The notes: generated by a model from the letters alone, not told the origin. DNA of 64,000 nucleotides from Planctomycetota bacterium (GCA_022705325.1 JAKJER010000006.1:105097-169096), one strand, 5' to 3'. Shown: positions 33,448 to 42,597, numbered from the stretch's first letter. Numbers and translations are program-made.

Positions 33448-34821
33448 ATGGCACGCGTGGTCACGAAACCCAAAGGCCCCCCCTACCTGCTGATCGTCTT
33501 CATCTTCCTCTTCCTGATCGCGGCCACCCTTATGGTGCTCACGTTCAACCAGAAGCAGGAGGTCGAGAAGCAGCTTCAGGAGGTCCGCGCGGTCAAGGAT
33601 AAGCTGGCCAGCGCCCGCAACCTGCTGGAGAGCGACATCGCGAGTTGGCTGAAGAGCCCGGACCAGATGACGGTGGTCGAGCGCCTGGTCGAAGAGAAGA
33701 AGGCCCTGATCAACCACATCGTGGGTTCGGCCGCCACCACCGTCGAGGACGTCGGCGAGCGCGTGAAGGCCACGCGGGCCCAGGTGGGCGGAACGGGCCA
33801 GCCGCTGCTCGAGGAGATGCGGAACCTCAAGGCCCTCCACGACACCAAGGAAGAGCAACTCCAGGCCGTCACCAAGGAGCGGGACGAGGCCAACCAGAAG
33901 TTCCGCGACCAGGAGCAGGTGGCTATCAACCTGGCCAAGAAGGTCGAGGAGATGGGGGCGGCCTTCGCCAAGGAGAAGGAACAGCTCTCCACCCAGATCA
34001 GCAAGTACCAGACCGAGCATGAGGCCAAAGTCGAGGACATCAAGAAGTCCTGGGACTCCGCCCGCGACGAGTTGAACAAGACCATCGCCTCGCTCACCGA
34101 GAAGTCGACCAAGATGGACTCGACGAACAAGCAGCTCAATAACAAGATCCGCGAGTTGGAGCAGGAGGTCAAGCGGCTCCAGCCGGTGACGCAGAAGAAC
34201 ATCGAGCTGATGCCCCAGGCCGACGGCAAGGTCGTCAAGGTCCTCGAGGGCCAGAACCTCTGCTACATCAGCCTGGGCAGCATGGACCGGGTGATCCCGG
34301 GCCTGACCTTCTCGGTCTATTCCTCCAGCGGCATCCCCGAGACCGGCGAGGGCAAGGCCAAGGTGACCGTCACGGAAGTCAGCGAGACCATCAGCCTCTG
34401 CCGCATCGACAACCAGAGTCCCACGAACCCCGTCATCGCCACCGACATCGTCGCCAACGTGGTCTACGACCCCAACCGGACCTATGCGTTCGTGGTGGAA
34501 GGCCAGTTCGACCTGTTCGGAACGGGCCAGCCGTCGGCGGCCGGCGCTGACGAGATCAAGGCGCTGGTCCGCAAGTACCGCGGCACGATCGCCGACGCGG
34601 TCACCCCCCAGACCGACTTCGTGGTCATGGGCGAAGAGCCGCCCCGCCCCCCTAAACCCACCGAGGCCGCCAGCGAACAGGCCAAGAAGGTCTACGATGA
34701 CCAGTTGAAGGAATGGAAGCACTACCAGGACGTCCGCGAACAGGCGGCGAAGATGCAGATTCCCATCCTCAACACCAACCGGTTCCTGGCCCTGGTCGGC
34801 TACACGGCGACCAAGAAGTAG
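33448..34821 (+). CDS. Membrane-anchored coiled-coil protein with BRCT-like C-terminal domain
   Basis: A 457-residue protein. A positively charged N-terminus (MARVVTKPKGPP) precedes a helix at 13-33, predicting N-in/C-out. Residues about 35-250 are coiled coil (QKQEVEKQLQEVRAVKDKLA, KQLNNKIRELEQEVKRLQ). Residues about 255-345 are a beta-rich domain (GQNLCYISLGSMDRVIPGLT). Residues about 348-455 read YAFVVEGQFDLFG, DEIKALVRKYRGTIADAVTP, QTDFVVMGEEP and AAKMQIPILNTNRFLALVGY. This follows the strand-helix order of a BRCT domain as in the end of NAD-dependent DNA ligase. The function is unknown; a structural envelope role is one possibility. Confidence 0.7.
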   Translation: MARVVTKPKGPPYLLIVFIFLFLIAATLMVLTFNQKQEVEKQLQEVRAVKDKLASARNLLESDIASWLKSPDQMTVVERLVEEKKALINHIVGSAATTVEDVGERVKATRAQVGGTGQPLLEEMRNLKALHDTKEEQLQAVTKERDEANQKFRDQEQVAINLAKKVEEMGAAFAKEKEQLSTQISKYQTEHEAKVEDIKKSWDSARDELNKTIASLTEKSTKMDSTNKQLNNKIRELEQEVKRLQPVTQKNIELMPQADGKVVKVLEGQNLCYISLGSMDRVIPGLTFSVYSSSGIPETGEGKAKVTVTEVSETISLCRIDNQSPTNPVIATDIVANVVYDPNRTYAFVVEGQFDLFGTGQPSAAGADEIKALVRKYRGTIADAVTPQTDFVVMGEEPPRPPKPTEAASEQAKKVYDDQLKEWKHYQDVREQAAKMQIPILNTNRFLALVGYTATKK

Positions 34822-34844
34822 CCGCCGACTGCACGATCCTCACA

Positions 34845-34878
34845 ACGGGCGGTCCCGACGGGCCGCCCGTTTCGTTTT
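34845..34878 (+). terminator. Intrinsic terminator after the coiled-coil gene
   Basis: ACGGGCGG (34845-34852) pairs with CCGCCCGT (34863-34870) around a ten-base loop, followed by TTCGTTTT. It lies 23 bases after the stop codon. Confidence 0.75.
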
Positions 34879-34979
34879 CCGTGCGGGGGACGATGAGATG
34901 GAGACGAACGAGGAGGATGACGGCTTGGGGATGATCAACAATGTGGGTCGCACGCCCGCCGGAAGGCCCGAATGCGAAC

Positions 34980-36521
34980 TTACCGAGCCGGCGCTGTAGT
35001 GGCGGATCTCTCCGAGGCGGCTTGCGCGTCCCGTCCGGCCCGCCGCCCGGTCAGGAGAAACTCCGCGACCGCCAGCAGCAGTTTGTCGCCCCCGGCCGAG
35101 CGACGCAGCTTCGCGGCCGCCGTCTTGGCCAGGAACTCCTGGCCCAGGCTGTGACGGGCATAGGCCGCCAGGAGGACCAGCTTGGGATGGGCATCGTCCT
35201 TCTCCTCCTGGAGGAGGCTGTCCAACTCCGCCATCCGTCGCTCGATCATCCGGCCGTCCACGAGGCGAAGCAGGTCCAGGCGAGTTTCCATGAGGGGCGG
35301 AAACAGTCGCATGGCCCCATAGAGCATCTCGCCCGCCGCCGCCGGCTCGCCCGCGCCCAGCCGGGCCACGCACATGCCCACCAGGGCCAGCGGGTTTCGC
35401 GGCTCGGCCACCGCCGCCAGATGAAACTCATCCAGCGCGTCGTAGTACCGTCCCGCCTTCAACCGCTCCTGCCCCCGTGCCATGTGCAGGTTAAACAGTC
35501 CCCGGCCCAGTCCGGCCAGCGAGTGAATGACCACGCCGGCGGCGTCGGCTTCCACGATGCGCGCCGCGGGCCTCGTGGTCGTCGCCTGCGGGACCGTCAG
35601 TGTCGTCTTCGTCTCTTCCCGCCTGCGCCGCAGGGCCGCCATCACGTCCAGGAAGGCGTCCGCGTTCGTGCCCGGCAGCGCCGGCTCACCCCGCCCCGCA
35701 CGGCGGACCGCGCCCGAAGGCTCGCCACGCTCTTCCGCCGGCGGATCATTCCGGCCGATTTCATCCGGGTTCTTCTCGCCGGGACGGTCGAGCAGGGTTT
35801 CGATCCGCAGGTTCAGGCGCTCGTCCATCGGACGGTTCAGCCTCTGGAACTGCCACAGGTCGTGGGCCAGCGCGTCTTCGTCTTCCAGACGGCTGCGCCC
35901 GAACTCGTCCCTAACGGGCCCGCCAGGGGCCGCTCGCTCGCCCCGGTCCATCCCCCCCACAGAGGGCGCGCGCCCGGTCCCGACGACGCCCGCCGATGGC
36001 GCCAGCGACGGAACCACCGTCTGGGACGTTGCGACGGACCTGTATTCGGCGGCCAGTTCTTCGTACAACTGGCGGGCCTGGGGCGAGCCCAGGGCGCTTG
36101 GGGGCACGTTGGTGCCCGGCGCGTTCAGCCCGGCAGCGATCGCCCCCGCGTTCAGCGCGGTCACGCTGCGGTCGTAGTACGGTCTGGCGGTGTATGTCGG
36201 TCCGGACAGGACGTTGCTCAGCCCCACCGACTCGCGCCGAAAACCGACCAGCCCCGCCGAGGGCAACTGCAAGCGAAGCTGGTCCGAGGGGAAGTAGCCC
36301 ACGCGGCCGTGGAAGCGGCCCAGCCCGGTCACCTGGCCGTTGATGTAGAGCTGTCCGTTGAGCCGGAGATCGGGCGCAACGGGAGAATTGACCCCGCCGC
36401 TGCCGACGCCCATGTTCGCGTCCAGCGCGTTTCCCCCGCCGATCGGAACGACCTGCGACCCGGCGGCCGACGCCGTAGCCAGGACCACCGCACAGGTTAT
36501 CGCTCGTGCCGTCGCGATCAT
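34980..36521 (-). CDS. Secreted TPR-like protein, unknown function
   Basis: A 513-residue protein with a signal peptide ending ASAAGSQ. Residues about 25-130 are Gly/Asn-rich with NGQLYINGQVTGLGRFHG and GRVGYFPSDQLRLQLPSAG, which looks like a beta-rich export or surface segment. Residues about 130-330 are low-complexity and charged. Residues about 340-490 are helical repeats of TPR character (ERLKAGRYYDALDEFHLAA, NPLALVGMCVARLGAGEPAA, LVLLAAYARHSLGQEFLAKT). No named family is recognised; proteins of this layout recur in planctomycetes. It converges with the coiled-coil gene. Confidence 0.65.
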   Translation of the reverse strand: MIATARAITCAVVLATASAAGSQVVPIGGGNALDANMGVGSGGVNSPVAPDLRLNGQLYINGQVTGLGRFHGRVGYFPSDQLRLQLPSAGLVGFRRESVGLSNVLSGPTYTARPYYDRSVTALNAGAIAAGLNAPGTNVPPSALGSPQARQLYEELAAEYRSVATSQTVVPSLAPSAGVVGTGRAPSVGGMDRGERAAPGGPVRDEFGRSRLEDEDALAHDLWQFQRLNRPMDERLNLRIETLLDRPGEKNPDEIGRNDPPAEERGEPSGAVRRAGRGEPALPGTNADAFLDVMAALRRRREETKTTLTVPQATTTRPAARIVEADAAGVVIHSLAGLGRGLFNLHMARGQERLKAGRYYDALDEFHLAAVAEPRNPLALVGMCVARLGAGEPAAAGEMLYGAMRLFPPLMETRLDLLRLVDGRMIERRMAELDSLLQEEKDDAHPKLVLLAAYARHSLGQEFLAKTAAAKLRRSAGGDKLLLAVAEFLLTGRRAGRDAQAASERSATTAPAR

Positions 36522-36567
36522 CTTCGCTCACAAGATCGCCGCCCAAGGCGCGGGGCGGGCCAGGCCG

Positions 36568-36750
36568 CTAGTTCCCTTCCGGCTCCGTCCGGACCTGCGA
36601 CTCCTGTTCGTGCAACAGCCTCGCCCGACCGCACAACTCGTCGGCGCCAAACGGACTGCGCCACTGCGTCCGATAGGGCGTCCCGCCGTGACGGGGTTTA
36701 GGCCGGCGGTGCGGCCCCGCCGTGTGATTTTTTCGTCGAACTCGTAACAT
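36568..36750 (-). CDS. Possible small basic protein upstream of the TPR-like gene
   Basis: A 60-residue frame starting at ATG 36750, eight bases after a good CAGGAG site, and ending 46 bases before the TPR-like gene. The N-terminus MLRVRRKNHTAGPHRRPKPR is strongly basic, and the rest is acidic-basic with one cysteine. There is no known family. A coding role is suggested only by the ribosome-binding site, the spacing and reasonable codon use. The rest of the interval 36522-36860 shows nothing I recognise. Confidence 0.35.
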   Translation of the reverse strand: MLRVRRKNHTAGPHRRPKPRHGGTPYRTQWRSPFGADELCGRARLLHEQESQVRTEPEGN

Positions 36751-36860
36751 ACTATCGGCTCCTGCCGAGGGATACGTCATCGCCCCCGGCCTATAGTATT
36801 CTACGTCTCGCGCCCGCCGGCAGATCGATTCAAAACCCGTCGCCCGGGCGGAGCCGCCGC

Positions 36861-39728
36861 TCACTCCTTGCGAGCCGTCTCAACCAATATCGACCGCATG
36901 TGAAGGCGCAATTGCTTTAATTCCTCTTCCTGTTGCGGGGTGAAGTGCCCCAGGCGGTGTGCGTAGGTGTCCATCCACGTCAGGAACCGCTCCCGGCTGT
37001 CGGCGTCCAGGCGGACGCCCTCGTGCCCGCCCTTGGCGGACAGCATCGCCCACAGCTTGCTCCGGTATGACGGCGTCTGGAGCGGATGGGACATGTCCTT
37101 CTCGAACGCCAGCTTGTTCAGGTCCTTGTCGGCGTAGTTGAGCAGAGCGTCGTACGACGCGGGCGGCCTGAGGTCGAAGGCCGCCGCCTTGGCGTCCTTG
37201 TACCCCTTCTGATGGCACGACACGCAGTGCTTGTCCAGCACGGGCTGGACGAGCGTGTCGTAGCGGAGCGGCCAGGAGCCGTCGGGGCCCGGCTGCAGCC
37301 TGGAGGGGGCCCGACGGGCGGCCTGCACGAGCGGTCGCGGGGGCGGGGCCGCGTCGCGAGACTCATGACAGCCGATGCACGAGAGCGTCTGGCCCGGCTG
37401 GACGTACGTGAGGCTTCGCATGGTCTGGACGGACCGCCCCTCGGCGTCCAATGCCTGGAAGAAGACCGGCACGCCGCTGGGAGCGCGGAAGTAGGCCGAT
37501 CCGTCCGCCTCGACCGGCGCAGTGCCCAGCACGAATTTACCCGGGTCCTCCCTGGACACGCCCAGGTTGGGATTGTTCATGTGGGGCTGCCACTTGGGCG
37601 GGACGGCCACGATGCGGACGCTCTTGACCGTGCCCCGCTCCACCCCGCCGAGACCCTCGTAGACGTCCTGAAGCAGGAACGACCCTTCCTGGGGCCCGTC
37701 CAGGGCCAGGGAGCTGCTGTAGAGCGGCGGACGAGGCCGCGGGCGGACGGGGATCGGGTTCTGGCTGGAGATCTCCGCGTCGCGATAGATCAGGTTCAGG
37801 TTGCCGAAGGCGTCATACAGGTACAGCCCCAGGGCGTTGCGTGGGTTTCGGTCGCTGCTGTCGACACGGCAGTGCGGGGGCAGCCGCCGGTCGCTCCACG
37901 CGCAGAGATAGTGCTCCTCCGACAGCGGCCAGGGGTTGGCGTAGTACATCTCCGCCCAGGCCTCGGTCTCGGGGAACGGCACCTCGGGCGTCAGGCGGGC
38001 GATCGGGTGATCGGCCTCCGTGCCGCGGCTGCGGTCCAGCAGGCACAGCGAGCCGCCCGTGATCGAGTGGTGGGCGGAGGCCGTGAAGATCAGCTTGTGC
38101 GAGTTGGGAATCGATCGCGCCTCCAGGACGACCTGCGGGCGGACCGTGTAGTTCCCGTACACGAGTTGGGCGTTCGTGCCATCCGGGTTGGTGGACCACA
38201 GGCTGAAGAAGTGCCCGTTGAAGCGGTCGATATAGTCCCAGCGGGCGTACAGCAGATAGCCGTCGTTGCTGACCGACGGCGTCCACTCGAAGTTCTCGAA
38301 GGCCGAGATTGGGAGGATCTCGCCCTTGTGGTTCACCCGGTGCAGCGTGAAGACCGGGACGGGGCGGTAGTTGTCGCCGCCGCAGCGGACGTAGCTGTCG
38401 CCCAGGTCGGCGTCGAGGGTGCCGGCCGACGCAGCCTTGCTGGTCTGGAGAAACCGCCCCTTTCGCGTGGACAGGAACGCGATGTCGCCGTCGCCGAGGT
38501 ATCGCCCGTCGAAGTCGTCATATCGCCCGCGGGTGATCCGGCGGCAGTCCGTGCCGTCCAGGTTCATTTCGTAGAGGTGATAGAACGCGTCTTCGGGCAC
38601 GTCCTTTTTGGACGCCTTGTCGCGCAGGTCAGCCAGCTTGGGGTAATGCTTGCAGTAGGCGAACAGCACCCGCTTGCCATCGTACGAGAGGTCCAGGCGG
38701 TTGTAGCTGCCCGGCTCGAACTTCTCCGTCAGGCAGCGCAGGCGCGGCTGATCGCTCTTGAGTCCTTCCAGCACGTACACCCCGCCGCCGGGCCGCGACC
38801 ACCACCCGTAGTTCTGGTCGCTCATGTGGGGGAACATGCCCGGGGCGGCCTGGACGAAGACGATCGAGTCGAAGTCCAGTTGCGGATTCCTCCACGCCAG
38901 GCGGCGGACCGCCCAGCGGGCATCGAGGAACAGCTTCTTGGCCGCTTCGGCATCGGCGGGCCCCGCCTCCAGTTGTTGCCGCACCGCCTCCAGAACCTTC
39001 ACGTCCTCGCGTACGTCCACTCCCATGGCGCGGAGGTTATCGGCCAGCATGAGCCCGCGCTCGATGGCCTTCGGCGTCGAGAACGTATTCGGCGGCGGGG
39101 GCGTGAGGTTCAGGTGGCTGGCTGACCACTCGCTGGTGCTGCTCTGCTCGCACGGACGTTTGAGGGCTACATTCTCCTTCCGCCCCGCGGCAAACACTTC
39201 CACCTCGTCCAGGTGCAGGTACATGTTTGCCTTGAGGGTCAGCCGGAGGAACCGCCCCTTCTGACCGCCCAGCGAGGCGGTCAGCGGCTTCTTGTCGGTC
39301 TGGCCGTAGAACATCTTCCCGTCGTTCTGCCACGCCTGGCGGAAGGTCTTGCCGTCGTCGCTGAGCTGGGCGATGATCCGCGTGTTTCGCTCGCCGCAGG
39401 CGTCGCAGCGGTTCCACAGGACGATCCGGTCGATCGCCATCGCCTCGCCCAGATCCACTTGCCACCATGGGTCTTTCTCGATGGCGGTGTGGAAGCCCCA
39501 CTTGCCCGTCTTGACGCCGTCGACTCCGCCTGCGGCGTCGTCCGCCGTCGTGACGTTGGGATTGCCTCCCCTGGCCGCGCCGGGCTTCTCGCGCAGGGCC
39601 TCCTGGCGGAGCCAGTCGGCCTCGATCTGCGCCGCGCGCTCGGGCGAAGGCCCGGCCCACAGCGACCCGGCCAGCACCAGCAGCACGCACGCGCCGACCA
39701 ACCCAGTCCGCATATCCGGTCGGTTCAT
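36861..39728 (-). CDS. HzsA-related di-heme c-type protein with discoidin domain
   Basis: A 955-residue protein with GGGAG before ATG and a signal peptide ending GSLWAG. Residues about 55-185 match an F5/8 type C (discoidin) domain (WWQVDLGEAMAIDRIVLWNR, GRFLRLTLKANMYLHLDEVE). The middle is a TolB/propeller-like region (RLDLSYDGKRVLFAY, EMNLDGTDCRRITRGRYDDF) of the hydrazine synthase alpha-subunit type. Two c-heme motifs follow, CIGCH at 784-788 and CVSCH at 835-839. HzsA-related proteins are numerous in planctomycetes that do no anammox, and their role is unknown. Export and heme attachment in the periplasm are inferred. It lies behind the sulfatase gene, probably in one operon. Confidence 0.85.
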   Translation of the reverse strand: MNRPDMRTGLVGACVLLVLAGSLWAGPSPERAAQIEADWLRQEALREKPGAARGGNPNVTTADDAAGGVDGVKTGKWGFHTAIEKDPWWQVDLGEAMAIDRIVLWNRCDACGERNTRIIAQLSDDGKTFRQAWQNDGKMFYGQTDKKPLTASLGGQKGRFLRLTLKANMYLHLDEVEVFAAGRKENVALKRPCEQSSTSEWSASHLNLTPPPPNTFSTPKAIERGLMLADNLRAMGVDVREDVKVLEAVRQQLEAGPADAEAAKKLFLDARWAVRRLAWRNPQLDFDSIVFVQAAPGMFPHMSDQNYGWWSRPGGGVYVLEGLKSDQPRLRCLTEKFEPGSYNRLDLSYDGKRVLFAYCKHYPKLADLRDKASKKDVPEDAFYHLYEMNLDGTDCRRITRGRYDDFDGRYLGDGDIAFLSTRKGRFLQTSKAASAGTLDADLGDSYVRCGGDNYRPVPVFTLHRVNHKGEILPISAFENFEWTPSVSNDGYLLYARWDYIDRFNGHFFSLWSTNPDGTNAQLVYGNYTVRPQVVLEARSIPNSHKLIFTASAHHSITGGSLCLLDRSRGTEADHPIARLTPEVPFPETEAWAEMYYANPWPLSEEHYLCAWSDRRLPPHCRVDSSDRNPRNALGLYLYDAFGNLNLIYRDAEISSQNPIPVRPRPRPPLYSSSLALDGPQEGSFLLQDVYEGLGGVERGTVKSVRIVAVPPKWQPHMNNPNLGVSREDPGKFVLGTAPVEADGSAYFRAPSGVPVFFQALDAEGRSVQTMRSLTYVQPGQTLSCIGCHESRDAAPPPRPLVQAARRAPSRLQPGPDGSWPLRYDTLVQPVLDKHCVSCHQKGYKDAKAAAFDLRPPASYDALLNYADKDLNKLAFEKDMSHPLQTPSYRSKLWAMLSAKGGHEGVRLDADSRERFLTWMDTYAHRLGHFTPQQEEELKQLRLHMRSILVETARKE

Positions 39729-39812
39729 TTTCGCTCTCCCGTCAGATCGGACGACAGAATATCTTTCGGTTTAACGGCCGAGGGGCCTTTCCATTCGGTC
39801 AGCCGCTTATTC

Positions 39813-41264
39813 TCAACCGGCGTAGGTCCCGAAGCGGAACTTCTCCAGCACGGGCAGGACGCGTTCGCGGCGGATGACGGCCTCGATCTGTTTGGCGATC
39901 TCCGGACGCTCGGCGGCCAAGTCCTTCGATTCGCCCACGTCCGCCTCAAGGTCGTAGACCTCCAGGGGCGCGTCGGCCTTGCGACGGATGTTCTTGCGGA
40001 CGCCCTTCCAGCGTCCCATGCGGACGGCTGTTTGCCCCCCGTAGCCGCCGAAGTCCCAGAAGAGGAACTCGTGCTTCTTTTGTCGCTCGGCCTGGCCCAG
40101 CAGCGTGGGCAGGATACTCACGCCGTCGGCGCCCTTGGCGTACTCGACGCCGGCGATCTCGGCCAGCGTGGCCGCCAGATCGTAGTTCACGCCTGGCAGG
40201 TCGCTGGTGGCGCCGGGCGCGATCCGCCCGGGCCAGTGGGCCACCAGCGGCACGCGGATGCCGCCCTCGTGCAGCGAGCCCTTCAGGCCCCGCAGGGGAC
40301 CGACGCTCTGGAAGAACTCATAGTCCACTTCGTCGCCCAGGTGGGTCGTGCCGTTGTCCGAGGTGAACAGGATGACGGTGTTGTCGGCCAGGCCCAGTTC
40401 CTTCAGCAAGGCGACCAGCCGGCCGACCTGGCGGTCCAGGAAGGAGATCATGGCGGCGTAGCAGGCCCGGGGCGTGGGGTGAGGCTGGTAGGCCTTGCCC
40501 GTGTAGGGCGTCTCAGGCCACTTACCCTTGTACTGGGCCAGGTCCGCATCGGGCACCTGGAGGGCCAAATGCGGGATGACCGTCGGATAGTAGAGGAAGA
40601 ACGGGCGGTCCTTGTTGGCCCGGACGAACTTGATCGCCTCGTCGGCGATGCACTGCGGGGCGTAGGTCTGGCCTGTGGGCCCCTTGCCCGTGTTGCCGGG
40701 CAGGGGCATGTTCTCGCGGTCGCTGACCAGGTAGCGCGGGTAGAGGTTGTGGGCGTGGCGCTGGCAGTTGTAGCCGTAGAAGCGGTCGAAGCCCTGGTTG
40801 AGCGGGTCGCCCTCGCTGCCGGCCCGCCCCAGGCCCCATTTGCCGAAGCATCCGGTCGCGTAGCCCGCGGCTTTGAGCGTCTTGGCGATGGTCGGCTCGG
40901 AGGCGACCAGCGGCGTCTGCCCGCCGAACACGCTGGGGTCGGGGTCCTTGATCTCGCCGTTGTCGCGGATGTACGCGTGGCCGCCGTGGCGACCGGTCAT
41001 CAGGCAGCACCGGCTGGGGGCGCAGACAGCCGAGCCGGAGTAGAACTGCGTGAAGCGCATGCCCGCGGCGGCCAGGGCGTCGATGTTCGGCGTCTGGATC
41101 TTCTTCTGCCCGTAGCAGCCGAGTTCCGCCCAGCCGAGGTCGTCGGCCATGATCAGCACGATGTTCGGCTTGCGGGGGCGGTCGGCCCCCGCGGCCATCG
41201 ACCCGCCGGCCGCACACGCAGCCCCCATCGCCGTCGCCGCCTTCAAAAACTCTCGTCGTCGCAT
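39813..41264 (-). CDS. Tat-exported type I sulfatase
   Basis: A 483-residue protein. RRREFLKAA at residues 2-10 is a twin-arginine signal followed by a hydrophobic stretch. PNIVLIMADDLGWAELGCYG carries the two metal-binding aspartates. CAPSR at 81-85 is the sulfatase signature; Cys81 must be oxidised to formylglycine. FGKWGLG, SDNGTTHLGDEVDYEFFQ and YDLEADVGESKDLA are later family blocks. It would remove sulfate esters from glycans outside the cytoplasm, in line with the polysaccharide lyase and sugar-activating genes nearby. Formylglycine needs an FGE or an anaerobic maturase; neither is certain in this window. Confidence 0.94.
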   Translation of the reverse strand: MRRREFLKAATAMGAACAAGGSMAAGADRPRKPNIVLIMADDLGWAELGCYGQKKIQTPNIDALAAAGMRFTQFYSGSAVCAPSRCCLMTGRHGGHAYIRDNGEIKDPDPSVFGGQTPLVASEPTIAKTLKAAGYATGCFGKWGLGRAGSEGDPLNQGFDRFYGYNCQRHAHNLYPRYLVSDRENMPLPGNTGKGPTGQTYAPQCIADEAIKFVRANKDRPFFLYYPTVIPHLALQVPDADLAQYKGKWPETPYTGKAYQPHPTPRACYAAMISFLDRQVGRLVALLKELGLADNTVILFTSDNGTTHLGDEVDYEFFQSVGPLRGLKGSLHEGGIRVPLVAHWPGRIAPGATSDLPGVNYDLAATLAEIAGVEYAKGADGVSILPTLLGQAERQKKHEFLFWDFGGYGGQTAVRMGRWKGVRKNIRRKADAPLEVYDLEADVGESKDLAAERPEIAKQIEAVIRRERVLPVLEKFRFGTYAG

Positions 41265-41293
41265 GAATCGGCTCCCTTCGCACGTTTGAATCC

Positions 41294-41322
41294 ATACTAC
41301 CTGCTGCCCGGCGAAGGCTCAA
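41294..41322 (-). promoter_or_regulatory. Predicted promoter of the sulfatase unit
   Basis: On the minus strand TTGAGC (41317-41322) and TAGTAT (41294-41299) are 17 bases apart, 30 bases before the sulfatase start codon. The match is 8 of 12. Confidence 0.4.
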
Positions 41323-41364
41323 GGCACAGTCACGGCCCGCCTGGGGTGCAAGAAGGAGTCCGGC

Positions 41365-42504
41365 ATGTTTCGACGATTCGTCATTCCCGTCTGGGTGCTG
41401 TCGCTGGTCTGCGGGTCTGTTGCGGCACAGGGGTCCCGCCCCGCCGGGCTTGCGGTGTTCTACTTCGGCAACAGCCTGAGCGAGAACTCGATGCCCCCCT
41501 TCCAGGTCGCCCTTGGCCGAAGCGCGGGCCGGGAGTGGAACACCGGGGCGATGGTCGGGCCCGGCTGGACGATCTTCATGAACGTCCACGCGCTGGACCA
41601 CAACCGGTATGTCTGGTCGAGCCGCGGCCCAGGCCAGGCGCGCGAGGTGCTCCAGAAGCAATCGTGGGACGCCGTGGTCGTCCAGCCGTTCGCCTGGCCC
41701 GGGCTGCACCGCCGCAAGACAGACCTGGCCGGGTGGATCCCCAAGGACAAACAGGATGAGTACGGCGACGACATCGGCGACGTGGAAAGCGCCGCCCGCA
41801 TCTTCGGTCAGTTCCTCCAGTGGCATCCCAAGGGCCAGTGCCTGATCTACGAGCAGTGGCCCTCGATGGAGCGCAAGCGCGGGCCCGACGGCAAGCCGTT
41901 CAAGGCGCCCACGCCGGGGCCGGGCGGCAAGGGCGACGAGGACTTCGTGCCCGATCGCGAGGCCTTCGACTACGTCAAGCAGTGGGAGACGGTCCGCTAC
42001 GACCCGGCCAGGAAGTGGGACGGCGACACCTACCGCACGCGGGACTACTTCCACAAGCTGATGGAGGAGTTGAAGGGGCGGTTTCCCGAGCACTGGAAGC
42101 AGGGACGGCTGCGGTACATCCCGGTGGCCGAGGTGTTCAACGAGCTGGACAAGCAGATGCGGGCTGGCAAGCTGCCCGGCCACAAGGGCATCGCCTGGTT
42201 CTACACCGACTGCGTCCACCAGCGAATGGGCCTGCCGCGATACGTCATCGCGGCGACCTTCTACTCGGTGCTGTTTCGCGACCGCCCCCACGGCCTGGAC
42301 TGGAAGGTCTACAACGACCCGGAGGCCTACCTCCAATGCACCGAGCGGACGCGGTTCTACTCGCACAAACCGGACATGGGCGAACCGTGCCCCATCACCG
42401 AAGAGCTGGCCCGCCAGGTCCACGACACGATCTGGACGGTCGTCAAGTCCCACCCGTACACGGGGGTGCGGGACGAATCCGCCCCCGGAGAGCCGAAGCC
42501 CTGA
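41365..42504 (+). CDS. SGNH-hydrolase-like secreted protein
   Basis: A 379-residue protein with AAGGAG before ATG and a signal peptide ending GSVAAQ. FYFGNSLSENSM near residue 32 resembles block I of SGNH/GDSL hydrolases with GNS in place of GDS, and WFYTDCVHQRMGLPR near residue 280 supplies the late DxxH block. VVVQPFAWPG and YEQWPSM lie between. These suggest a Ser-Asp-His esterase, probably a carbohydrate esterase. The gene is divergent from the sulfatase and converges with rplQ. Confidence 0.65.
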   Translation: MFRRFVIPVWVLSLVCGSVAAQGSRPAGLAVFYFGNSLSENSMPPFQVALGRSAGREWNTGAMVGPGWTIFMNVHALDHNRYVWSSRGPGQAREVLQKQSWDAVVVQPFAWPGLHRRKTDLAGWIPKDKQDEYGDDIGDVESAARIFGQFLQWHPKGQCLIYEQWPSMERKRGPDGKPFKAPTPGPGGKGDEDFVPDREAFDYVKQWETVRYDPARKWDGDTYRTRDYFHKLMEELKGRFPEHWKQGRLRYIPVAEVFNELDKQMRAGKLPGHKGIAWFYTDCVHQRMGLPRYVIAATFYSVLFRDRPHGLDWKVYNDPEAYLQCTERTRFYSHKPDMGEPCPITEELARQVHDTIWTVVKSHPYTGVRDESAPGEPKP

Positions 42505-42542
42505 CGCGGCAGAAGCGCCGCCGGACGGGGGCGCCACATGCA

Positions 42543-42568
42543 AAGACCCACGCCGGGGCGTGGGTCTT
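42543..42568 (-). terminator. Terminator of the ribosomal protein block
   Basis: AAGACCCACGCC (42543-42554) is the complement of GGCGTGGGTCTT (42557-42568). On the minus strand the stem is followed by TTGCATG. It follows rplQ by 30 bases and may also end the convergent SGNH-like gene. Confidence 0.7.
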
Positions 42569-42597
42569 CGCGTTCGCAGAGCTTATGTTGCAGACGG

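Noticed and set aside
36861..39728. Hydrazine synthase, hence anammox metabolism
   Set aside because: Only the HzsA-like fold and two hemes are present, fused to a discoidin domain. No HzsB/C genes occur and such relatives are common outside anammox bacteria.
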